From the NCBI GenBank assembly GCA_003989075.1, contig RXIX01000025.1:1-35648 (forward strand): DNA of 35,648 nucleotides, written 5' to 3'. Within the stretch, counting starts at the first letter, position 1; each line of letters begins with the position of its first letter. The stretch is from Candidatus Competibacteraceae bacterium. Lineage in GTDB: Bacteria > Pseudomonadota > Gammaproteobacteria > Competibacterales > Competibacteraceae. This document shows positions 9,750 through 16,161 of this stretch, in pieces. Both the position numbers and the translations under genes were made by a program. Under the pieces are notes generated by a model. That model saw only the letters and a program-made list of their open reading frames with translations. It made no database searches and was not told where the DNA came from.

Positions 9750-11636
9750 TCACAGTTCGGCCAGATTACCCTTCTCCTCCAGCCAGTTCTTGCGATCACC
9801 GGCGCGCTTTTTCGCCAGCAGCAGATCCATCAGCGCCAGGGTCGTATCGGCACCATCCAGGGTCAACTGCACCAGGCGCCGGGTGGCCGGGTCCATGGTG
9901 GTTTCACGCAGTTGCAGCGGATTCATCTCACCCAGGCCCTTAAAGCGGGTGACATTGACCTTGCCTTTCTTCTTCTCGGCAGCGATGCGATCAAGAATGC
10001 CCTGCTTCTCGGCCTCGTCCAGGGCATAGAACACCTCCTTGCCAACATCGATCCGGAACAGCGGTGGCATGGCCACATGCACATGGCCCGCCGCTACCAG
10101 CGGCCGGAAGTGGCGCACGAACAGCGCGCACAGCAGGGTGGCAATGTGCAGCCCGTCGGAATCAGCGTCGGCGAGGATACACACCTTGCCATAGCGCAGC
10201 CCGCCCAGCTCCTCGGCGCCGGGATCAATACCGATCGCCACGGCGATATCGTGTACTTCCTGCGAGGCCATCACCTCGGCCGAATCGACTTCCCAGGTGT
10301 TGAGAATCTTGCCGCGCAGGGGCATCACTGCCTGGAATTCGCGGTTACGCGCCTGCTTGGCCGAGCCACCGGCGGAATCGCCCTCGACCAGAAACAGCTC
10401 GGTGCGCGCCAGATCCTGCGCGGTGCAGTCGGTGAGCTTACCGGGCAGCGCCGGGCCACTGGTGACCTGTTTGCGCACCACCTTGCGGCTGGCGCGCAGA
10501 CGCCTGTGGGCATTAGCCAGCGCCAGTTGCGCGATGCGCTCGCCCATCTCGGGGTGCTGATTCAGCCACAGGCTCAGCGCGTCCTTGACCACGCCGGCGA
10601 CGAACACCGCGCATTCGCGCGAGGACAGCCGTTCCTTGGTCTGGCCGGAGAACTGCGGATCAGCCAGCTTGACCGAGAGCACATAGCAGCAGCCTTCCCA
10701 GACATCTTCCGGGGCGATGCGCAGGCCGCGCGGTACCAGATTGCGGAACTCGCAAAATTCGCGCACCGCATCGGTCAGGCCGCCGCGCAGACCGTTGACA
10801 TGCGTGCCGCCCTGCGGGGTGGGAATCAGGTTGACATAGCTTTCCATGACCGGCTCGCCACCGTCCGGCAGCCAGGTCAGCGCCCAGTCGGCGGCTTCAT
10901 GGGCGCTGCTGACGTGGCCGACAAACGGTGGATCAGGCAACAACGCGGTCTGACCGAGTGCCTCGCGCAGGTAATCGGTAAAGCCATCCTGGTAATGCCA
11001 GATGATCTGCTCGCCGCTAGCCTCGTCGCTGAAGCTGACCTTCAGCCCCGGACACAGCACAGCCTTGGCGCGCAGCACATGCTTAAGGCGCGACACGGAG
11101 AATTTGGGTGCATCGAAATAGCGCGCATCAGGCCAGAAACGCACCGTGGTGCCGGTGATCCGGCGCGCCACCGTGCCGACCTCGGCCAGATCGGACACCT
11201 TGTCGCCGCCGGCAAAGGCGATGTGATACTGGCGACCGTTGCGCCGCACCCAGACCTCAAGACGGCTGGACAGGGCATTCACCACCGACACGCCCACACC
11301 GTGCAGGCCACCGGAAAACTGGTAATTGCGGTTGGAAAACTTACCGCCGGCATGCAGACGGGTCAGGATCAGTTCGACGCCGGGAATGCCTTCCTCGGGG
11401 TGAATATCGACCGGCATGCCGCGGCCATCGTCCTCGACTGAGAGCGAGCCGTCGGCATACAGCACCACGCTGATGGCGCGGGCGTGGCCGGCGATGGCCT
11501 CATCGACGCTGTTGTCGATCACTTCCTGAGCCAGGTGGTTGGGCCGGCTGGTATCGGTGTACATGCCGGGGCGCTTGCGGACTGGGTCCAGACCGCTGAG
11601 GACTTCGATGGCGGAGGCGTCGTAGGACGTGTTCAT
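9750..11636 (-). CDS. parE: DNA topoisomerase IV subunit B
   Basis: ParE is the ATPase subunit of topoisomerase IV, which with ParC decatenates replicated chromosomes. The 628-residue product has the GHKL ATPase elements (EVIDNSVDEA with the Mg-binding Asn, DDGRGMPVDIHPEEG, GGLHGVGVSVVNALS), the transducer segment with SYVNLIPTPQGGTHVNG, and the Toprim domain (LFLVEGDSAGGSAKQAR, ILADADSDGLHIATL). It ends in LAKKRAGDRKNWLEEKGNLAEL, which is ParE-like rather than the longer GyrB. ATG 11636 matches the family N-terminus; a GTG at 11678 would add 14 residues. No clear ribosome site is seen. Its transcription is convergent to nusB. Confidence 0.98.
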   Translation of the reverse strand: MNTSYDASAIEVLSGLDPVRKRPGMYTDTSRPNHLAQEVIDNSVDEAIAGHARAISVVLYADGSLSVEDDGRGMPVDIHPEEGIPGVELILTRLHAGGKFSNRNYQFSGGLHGVGVSVVNALSSRLEVWVRRNGRQYHIAFAGGDKVSDLAEVGTVARRITGTTVRFWPDARYFDAPKFSVSRLKHVLRAKAVLCPGLKVSFSDEASGEQIIWHYQDGFTDYLREALGQTALLPDPPFVGHVSSAHEAADWALTWLPDGGEPVMESYVNLIPTPQGGTHVNGLRGGLTDAVREFCEFRNLVPRGLRIAPEDVWEGCCYVLSVKLADPQFSGQTKERLSSRECAVFVAGVVKDALSLWLNQHPEMGERIAQLALANAHRRLRASRKVVRKQVTSGPALPGKLTDCTAQDLARTELFLVEGDSAGGSAKQARNREFQAVMPLRGKILNTWEVDSAEVMASQEVHDIAVAIGIDPGAEELGGLRYGKVCILADADSDGLHIATLLCALFVRHFRPLVAAGHVHVAMPPLFRIDVGKEVFYALDEAEKQGILDRIAAEKKKGKVNVTRFKGLGEMNPLQLRETTMDPATRRLVQLTLDGADTTLALMDLLLAKKRAGDRKNWLEEKGNLAEL

Positions 11637-11699
11637 GAGGCGCGGCGATATCCAGGCACGTTGAAGTAGCAAGTCCACCCGACCAGTGGACGGCTGCGC

Positions 11700-11705
11700 A
11701 TTATA
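11700..11705 (-). promoter_or_regulatory. Candidate parE promoter -10 element
   Basis: On the minus strand the hexamer TATAAT, identical to the sigma-70 -10 consensus, lies about 60 bp before the parE ATG. The -35 region is poor (TTTTGC or GTTTTG, depending on spacing), so the call rests on the -10 and its location. Confidence 0.45.
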
Positions 11706-11984
11706 CGCAAGGCGGCGTGCCGCAAAACCACCGCTGGACCACGCGCTTCAGGCACCGGCGGCGCGCTGCGATCACGGCAACCCCCAGCCGATACGGATCG
11801 GTACCGACCGACCGCCCGTTTTTCAGACGCTTTTTCATGCCCTGCCCAATCTCCCGCTAACACTGCGGATCTGTTTGCTTTTTGCCTACCGAGACACAGC
11901 AATGCCCGGCATATTGTCTTTTTTATTGAACAAATGCGCAGGGCCGGTTTGCGCTGGTTATTGCAGGCTTTTTCCCGAAGGCGG

Positions 11985-12003
11985 AATAAAACCGTTTTAT
12001 TCA
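11985..12003. promoter_or_regulatory. 19-bp palindrome, candidate enhancer-binding-protein site
   Basis: GAATAAAACCGTTTTATTC is a perfect inverted repeat with 8-bp arms and a 3-bp centre. Its midpoint is about 97 bp upstream of the predicted start of the sigma-54 promoter at 12065-12080. Upstream activating sequences for sigma-54 activators typically sit 80-150 bp upstream as dyads of this kind. The regulator encoded at 18021-19406 is the obvious candidate to bind it. The site is seen directly; its role is inferred. Confidence 0.6.
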
Positions 12004-12064
12004 TGACACAGATTCGATTTACGGTCATTCAATTAATTATTATTAAAAACATCAAGTTAACGAT

Positions 12065-12080
12065 TGGCACGATGGTTGCT
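12065..12080 (+). promoter_or_regulatory. Sigma-54 (RpoN) promoter
   Basis: TGGCACGATGGTTGCT matches the sigma-54 consensus TGGCACG-N4-TTGCW at every defined position, with GG and GC at the required 10-bp spacing. Transcription would start near 12091, leaving a leader of about 72 bases before the first ATG at 12163. It implies that the operon from 12163 onward needs an AAA+ activator; one is encoded at 18021-19406. Confidence 0.85.
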
Positions 12081-12162
12081 AAATCCTTATCGACGCTGAA
12101 TCTCTGGCGTCTTCGGTAAAAAGCAAGATGCCCTGCATCACTTCATTATTGGAGGCAATCTC

Positions 12163-12450
12163 ATGAAAACCAAACTGTATAGCGCTATTGTCGGTGCCAC
12201 TCTGCTGGCCGCTTCCGGTCTGGCCATGGCTGAAACCCCGCTGACCACCAGTCAGATGGACGGCGTGACTGCGGGTGGCGTCGCCACAGCAACGGCACTC
12301 GCGGCAGCGGCGGGCAAATACCTAGCGGCGACCGTAACCGAAACTGAAACCATCGTTCAGGGTGTGCTGCTGGTGCCGGTACAAGTCGGCAGCATTTGGG
12401 TCGTCGGCACAGGCGCGGGATCCTATTCCGAATCCTATGCCCACAATTAG
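12163..12450 (+). CDS. Small Sec-exported protein 1 with double-glycine-like leader motif
   Basis: A 95-residue protein of unrecognised family. A clear Sec signal peptide (KTK, a hydrophobic core ending LAASGLAMA) is predicted to be cut before ETPL at about residue 23/24. Immediately after it comes LTTSQMDGVTAGG, which fits the double-glycine leader pattern L-S/T-x-x-E/Q-L/M-x-x-V/I-x-A/G-G. The rest is Ala/Thr/Val/Gly-rich and ends SYSESYAHN; it has no cysteine. GGAGG lies about 8 bp before the ATG. It is the first gene after the sigma-54 promoter and is followed by two relatives. By context I infer a fibre subunit or other secreted structural peptide of a Fap-like system; no function is established. 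Confidence 0.85.
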   Translation: MKTKLYSAIVGATLLAASGLAMAETPLTTSQMDGVTAGGVATATALAAAAGKYLAATVTETETIVQGVLLVPVQVGSIWVVGTGAGSYSESYAHN

Positions 12451-12506
12451 CTCAGCTTTCCGGCGTAAGCACTAAACATTTGGCTGACTTATTCAGGAGA
12501 CTCACC

Positions 12507-12821
12507 ATGAAACGTTTCGCGATTCTTGCCGCCGCCGCCCTGCTGGGCGCCACCAGTTATGCTAATGCCGAGACCGTGCTGTCCGGCCCGCAAATGGATC
12601 AGATCAGCGCAGGTCTTTTCGGTCTTGCGATCACCGAAGGCATGGCCATCGCCACCGGTGATATTGGCTCCCTGTCAACCACAAATTCGGTGAGCGGCGT
12701 TAATCTGCTTGCTCCAAACCCAATCGCCTATAGCGCGACCGCTAGCGCTGCCATAGCGACCGGCTTCCTGGGCGCGGTTGCCGGCAGTCAATCGGCAAGT
12801 GGCTCGGAGCTCGGCAACTAA
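12507..12821 (+). CDS. Small Sec-exported protein 2 with double-glycine-like leader motif
   Basis: A 104-residue relative of the preceding protein. MKRF plus a hydrophobic core ending SYANA is a textbook Sec signal peptide. The segment ETVLSGPQMDQISAG follows, again matching L-S-x-x-Q-M-x-x-I-x-A-G. The remainder is low in charge and rich in Ala, Ser, Thr and Gly, with small-residue alternation (for example YSATASAAIATG), and it lacks cysteine. ATG 12507 is chosen because AGGAGA precedes it by 6 bp and because it starts the signal peptide; a longer frame to 12396 overlaps gene 1. Such composition is compatible with beta-rich fibre subunits, but no repeat units are evident. Confidence 0.85.
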   Translation: MKRFAILAAAALLGATSYANAETVLSGPQMDQISAGLFGLAITEGMAIATGDIGSLSTTNSVSGVNLLAPNPIAYSATASAAIATGFLGAVAGSQSASGSELGN

Positions 12822-12839
12822 GTTGCGAGTCTCTCGAAA

Positions 12840-12875
12840 GAGCGGTTATCAAACCTTGCGGCGCGATGACCGCTC
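12840..12875 (+). other. Intercistronic hairpin after small protein 2
   Basis: GAGCGGT (12840-12846) and ACCGCTC (12869-12875) form a 7-bp stem with a 22-base loop, 18 bp after the stop of small protein 2. It has no T-run and may influence mRNA stability rather than end transcription. Confidence 0.35.
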
Positions 12876-12906
12876 GCGCACGACTCAAGCATTGGAGATA
12901 GACAAC

Positions 12907-13386
12907 ATGATCAAGCATATGCAGTTAAGCGCTCTATCCCTGTGCGCCTTGACCGCGACCGCTATTGCAGCGCCACCATCACAAAATCCGCTGACACTAT
13001 CCAGCATTGACCTGGATCGTGTGACCGCAGGCGGCGTCGTCAATGGCGTTGTTACAGCTTCGGCAATCGCCTACGGTCCATCGGACGCCATAACCGATAC
13101 CAGTACATTTTCCAGCACGACACTGAGTCCGGGACCCACAGCCGCGCAGAATTCCACATTGGTTGTAGTTGTCGGTTCAGCAACCGCCTATGGCGGACTC
13201 GGCGGCACCACGGCAACGGCAACTGACAGTGCGATTAATTCCGCCACTACCAACACCGTTGGCCATACCTACGAAATTAGCCTGCAGGGCCATCTCGCTT
13301 CATCCTCGACGGTGTTTGCCTATGAGCTCGGTCGCCCCGCGCAACTCGGTCAGGGCGCTAGTACACCGGTGGTATCACCGTATTAG
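12907..13386 (+). CDS. Small Sec-exported protein 3 with double-glycine-like leader motif
   Basis: A 159-residue exported protein, the largest of the three relatives. The signal peptide (MIKHMQ plus a core ending TATAIAA) is followed by PPSQNPLTLSSIDLDRVTAGG. Within this, L-S-S-I-D-L-D-R-V-T-A-G fits the double-glycine leader pattern, with Asp at -8 and Leu at -7. The mature part is dominated by Ser, Thr, Ala, Gly and Val (VVVVGSATAYGGLGG and TATATDSAINSATTNT), without cysteine, and ends ASTPVVSPY. TTGGAGA precedes the ATG. A 9-bp hairpin follows the stop. It is probably the main or a second structural subunit; this rests on context and composition only. Confidence 0.85.
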   Translation: MIKHMQLSALSLCALTATAIAAPPSQNPLTLSSIDLDRVTAGGVVNGVVTASAIAYGPSDAITDTSTFSSTTLSPGPTAAQNSTLVVVVGSATAYGGLGGTTATATDSAINSATTNTVGHTYEISLQGHLASSSTVFAYELGRPAQLGQGASTPVVSPY

Positions 13387-13391
13387 CCGAT

Positions 13392-13415
13392 CAGGCGTCC
13401 CTTCCCGGACGCCTG
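13392..13415 (+). other. Strong hairpin after the third small-protein gene
   Basis: CAGGCGTCC, a 6-base loop CTTCCC, and GGACGCCTG form a perfect 9-bp stem starting 6 bp after the stop codon of small protein 3. There is no T-run. Structures like this often protect upstream mRNA and allow abundant subunits to be made in excess over downstream assembly proteins; that role is inferred. Confidence 0.5.
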
Positions 13416-13465
13416 CGCCGTGCGTGTCCCGGCAATTCCTTCTAGACGGCAGGATCGAGATACTC

Positions 13466-13927
13466 ATGAATATGCAAAGCCGATTTCTTTCCCGCACCGG
13501 ATTCGCTGGCATTTTGGCGCTATTTATACCTCTGGGATCACTCGCTGCTGAAACCACTAGCCCGGCAGCGACCGTAATTATTCGTTGCGCCTGGCCCGGA
13601 CCCGCGACGAATCCGGACAATGCCCCTGCCACCGATGGCAACAGCGCTTGCACCTGCGTGAGCAACGGCAATGGCAGCACCTGCAGTTGCACCAGCGGCG
13701 CGGCGACCCCGGTCAATAGCGGCTCCACACCCGTCTTCACCGTCGATGCCAGCTCCAACACACCTGCAACCCTGGTCGAGCACCTGAAAACCGCCACCAG
13801 TTGCGCCGATGCCAGGGCGTTCACCGAATCCGCCAGTGACGGCGCCCGCCAAGCCTGTACCCCCCTGGCCAGCGGCTCGGTGAATGCCCTGCTTTATTCC
13901 TGCACCGTTCCCGGCACTCCACTGTAG
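13466..13927 (+). CDS. Cysteine-rich exported protein of unknown function
   Basis: A 153-residue protein with a Sec signal peptide (FLSRTGFAGILALFIPLG, cleavage probably near SLAA-E). The mature part has eight cysteines: IIRCAW, a paired motif region CTCVSNGNGSTCSC, TSCADAR, RQACTPL and LYSCTVPG, so several periplasmic disulfides are likely. It lacks the double-glycine-like motif of the three preceding proteins. ATG 13466 starts the signal peptide; the long upstream open frame to 13169 lies inside gene 3. It sits between the small subunit genes and the C39 peptidase, so an accessory or minor subunit role is plausible. I do not recognise the family. Confidence 0.78.
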   Translation: MNMQSRFLSRTGFAGILALFIPLGSLAAETTSPAATVIIRCAWPGPATNPDNAPATDGNSACTCVSNGNGSTCSCTSGAATPVNSGSTPVFTVDASSNTPATLVEHLKTATSCADARAFTESASDGARQACTPLASGSVNALLYSCTVPGTPL

Positions 13928-13954
13928 AACCTGTATACCCTGTATCCCAGCACT

Positions 13955-14021
13955 CGCGCCGCAGAAAAAAAGGAAACGGGCAAAAAACTCTCTGTCACCC
14001 GTTTCCAGCTAACGCGGCGCG
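13955..14021 (+). repeat. Nested inverted repeat (double-stem structure)
   Basis: An outer pair, CGCGCCGC (13955-13962) with GCGGCGCG (14014-14021), encloses an inner pair, GGAAACGGG (13972-13980) with CCCGTTTCC (13998-14006). Both stems are perfect and coaxial. Read on the minus strand, the inner stem is followed by a run of seven T, so it would be an intrinsic terminator in that direction. On the plus strand, the direction of the flanking genes, no T-run follows. Confidence 0.6.
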
Positions 14022-14193
14022 GCACCACTTGCCCACGCACGCACCGCGCGACCCCACCTGACCCATCGCCCACGCCATGTGCCCCGGTTGACATCATCCC
14101 CAGCAAGTCACATTTTTATTATTTATAGAATCAAAATTGATATTTTTATACTAGGATTGTGATAGAAAAATCTGCACATGGAGTTGCCAAACC

Positions 14194-14844
14194 ATGCGTG
14201 CCAGCCTCATACCCTGCCGCTGCTTTCCCGCGATCATCCTCGCCACGCTCCTGCTCACCGGCCCGATCCAGACCACTCACGCCGAGGACTATCCGCCGGT
14301 CAAGTCACTGCTGGAAATACGCCGCGAACGGGTTGTAATCCAGAAATGGGATCTGAGTTGCGGCGCCGCAGCCCTGACCACCCTGTTGCGCTACCAGCAC
14401 GGCGACCCGGTCACCGAAAAGGATGTCGCCACCGCGCTAATCAACCGTAGCGAATATCTGCGCAATCCTCAGCTCGTGCAGATTCGTGAGGGCTTTTCCC
14501 TACTCGACCTCAAGCGCTATGTCGATGGTCGCGGCTATCAGGGCACCGGCCTGGGCCAGCTCACCCTCGACGACCTCAATCGGCGCGCACCGATCCTGAT
14601 TCCGATCCAGACCCGGGGCTACAACCACTTCGTGGTGTTCCGTGGCCAACGCGACAACCGCGTCCTGCTCGCTGACCCGGCCTGGGGCAACCGCACCATG
14701 ACCGTAGAGCACTTCATGCAGGCTTGGATCGACTACCCAAAAATCGGTCACGTTGGCTTCGTCGTCGAAGCAGCGCCCGGTCATCCACGCAGCGCATCCA
14801 CACCGCTTGCACCGCGCCCCGAGGAATTCGTCACGTTCAATTGA
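14194..14844 (+). CDS. Stand-alone periplasmic C39-family cysteine peptidase, FapD-like
   Basis: A 216-residue papain-like peptidase of family C39, the family that cuts double-glycine leader peptides in bacteriocin exporters. Here it has no ABC transporter parts and carries its own N-terminal signal sequence (hydrophobic core AIILATLLLTG, cleavage near THA-E). The catalytic set is visible: Gln50 and Cys56 in VIQKWDLSCGAAAL, His145 in YNHFVVFRG and Asp161 in LLADPAWGN. This architecture matches FapD of the Pseudomonas functional-amyloid operon. GGAG lies about 10 bp before ATG 14194, and the AT-rich stretch 14110-14165 could hold its own promoter. Predicted substrates are the three small proteins upstream, inferred from their leader-like motifs. 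Confidence 0.92.
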   Translation: MRASLIPCRCFPAIILATLLLTGPIQTTHAEDYPPVKSLLEIRRERVVIQKWDLSCGAAALTTLLRYQHGDPVTEKDVATALINRSEYLRNPQLVQIREGFSLLDLKRYVDGRGYQGTGLGQLTLDDLNRRAPILIPIQTRGYNHFVVFRGQRDNRVLLADPAWGNRTMTVEHFMQAWIDYPKIGHVGFVVEAAPGHPRSASTPLAPRPEEFVTFN

Positions 14845-14916
14845 GCCCCCTCCAGCACTTTCCGCCGCCATGCAGGGAACCGATTTCATCGTCAAATGCA
14901 CGCAAGGAGATTATTC

Positions 14917-16161
14917 ATGGCCCGTCTGCCGTTTCGCTGGACCCGCCACCCCCTTTCACGCCATCCGCTTACGAGCTGTTGCACGACGCTGGGCATCAGC
15001 ACCCTGAGCCTGTGCCTGCTGAGCGGCGCGCCCGCCAGCGCCGACGATGTCATCACACAAGCCGACGCCCGCCAGTTACGCCAGGAACTGCGCGAACGGG
15101 ATCGCATCATTGCTGAACTGCTGGCACGGGTCAGCGAACTGGAACGCCGCATGGATGGCGACACCACGCCACCGGCCAGCACCAGACGCCGCGCCACTGC
15201 CAGGACCCGTACCGCACAAATCACCGCGCCGGCACCTGTCGCCACACCTACACCCACGCCTGAACCGGTAAGCAGCGCGGTCGCGCCGCCTGCTCCGACC
15301 GGTCCCGGCGCGGTGGCCATCGATGCACAGGCTGCAGAACGGGCCCTGGAACGGACCCTGACCGCCGAGGGCGCCCTGCTGCTGCCAGCGGGCAGTTACG
15401 ACTTCGAGCCGTACTTCAATTACAACCGCCGGGTCAACGATGGCCCAACCCTGGTGCAAACCGACGCAGGCATCCTGGCGCGCAGCTTCGGGATCCGTCG
15501 CAATGAATTTGATCTGGGTCTGCGCGCCCGCGTCGGCCTGCCCTATGACGCCCAGGTGGAACTCGACCTGCCCTATCGCAGCGTCAATCAGGAGCTGTTG
15601 CGACCCACCGGCCTGGCCGGCTTCGACAGCACTGAAAATACCGGCTCGGCCATCGGCGACATCCGCCTGGGCATCGCCAAAACCCTCAGCCGCGAAAGTG
15701 GCTGGCAACCGGACCTGGTCGGACGCCTGACCTGGAACACCGGCACTGGGGAAATCGTCGATCAGAACGTACCGATGGGCGATGGCTTCAACCGCCTGCG
15801 CGCCTCACTGACTGCGCTCAAGCGTCAGGATCCCCTGGCCTTCACTGCCAGCCTGGCCTACCAAACCACATTTGAAAAAGACGGTGTCCAACCTGGCAAC
15901 GAGCTTGGCCTGTCCTTCGGCGTCTCGCTGGCCGCCAGCCCGGAAACCTCGCTGAGTCTTGCGCTGGCCCAGAGCTTTACTGCCGAAACCGAGTTGAATG
16001 GCCGCACGGTTACCGGCAGCGATCAGGTCAGCGGTGTGCTATTGCTCGGCGCATCCTCGGTGATCAACCGGCAGACCCTGCTGCTGGTAACCGGCGCCAT
16101 CGGCCTGACCGATGACGCCCCGGATTACGGCATCAGCATATCGCTACCGATCCGTTTCTAG
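14917..16161 (+). CDS. Outer-membrane beta-barrel with N-terminal coiled coil, FapF-like
   Basis: A 414-residue exported protein. After a signal peptide ending GAPASA comes a heptad-like coiled coil (RQLRQELRERDRIIAELLAR and on to about residue 80). A long Pro/Thr/Ala linker follows, then a short helix (AAERALERTL) and a C-terminal barrel of alternating strands ending SISLPIRF with the terminal Phe typical of BAM substrates. The barrel resembles the phenol-degradation/MetA-type transporter family that includes FapF, whose coiled coil gates a trimeric amyloid-export pore. ATG 14917 has AAGGAG 7 bp upstream; an upstream ATG at 14896 does not. It is the last gene of the plus-strand set and overlaps the 3' end of the convergent gene by 29 bp. 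Confidence 0.88.
   Translation: MARLPFRWTRHPLSRHPLTSCCTTLGISTLSLCLLSGAPASADDVITQADARQLRQELRERDRIIAELLARVSELERRMDGDTTPPASTRRRATARTRTAQITAPAPVATPTPTPEPVSSAVAPPAPTGPGAVAIDAQAAERALERTLTAEGALLLPAGSYDFEPYFNYNRRVNDGPTLVQTDAGILARSFGIRRNEFDLGLRARVGLPYDAQVELDLPYRSVNQELLRPTGLAGFDSTENTGSAIGDIRLGIAKTLSRESGWQPDLVGRLTWNTGTGEIVDQNVPMGDGFNRLRASLTALKRQDPLAFTASLAYQTTFEKDGVQPGNELGLSFGVSLAASPETSLSLALAQSFTAETELNGRTVTGSDQVSGVLLLGASSVINRQTLLLVTGAIGLTDDAPDYGISISLPIRF

Larger units (their letters stand above)
11637..12162. other. Divergent intergenic region, parE / surface-protein operon
   Basis: These 526 bp separate parE (-) from the first small exported protein (+). Short open frames here have no ribosome site or recognisable content. 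The parE-proximal half is GC-rich; from about 11980 the DNA becomes AT-rich, especially 12025-12060. It contains the candidate parE -10, a 19-bp palindrome at 11985-12003 and a consensus sigma-54 promoter at 12065-12080. Confidence 0.8.

Noticed and set aside
9912..11441. Long open frame of 509 codons opposite parE
   Set aside because: It is a shadow of the parE coding strand in GC-rich DNA; its product shows no domain, whereas ParE is certain.
12163..13386. Bacteriocin/microcin cluster
   Set aside because: The leader-like motif fits, but the proteins have Sec signal peptides, there is no ABC exporter or immunity-like gene, and the partner genes match an outer-membrane fibre pathway better.
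14172..14188. Sigma-54-like sequence (TGCACATGGAGTTGCC) before the C39 peptidase gene
   Set aside because: The -24 element has lost one base, so GG/GC spacing is wrong, and the sequence overlaps the ribosome site of the gene.
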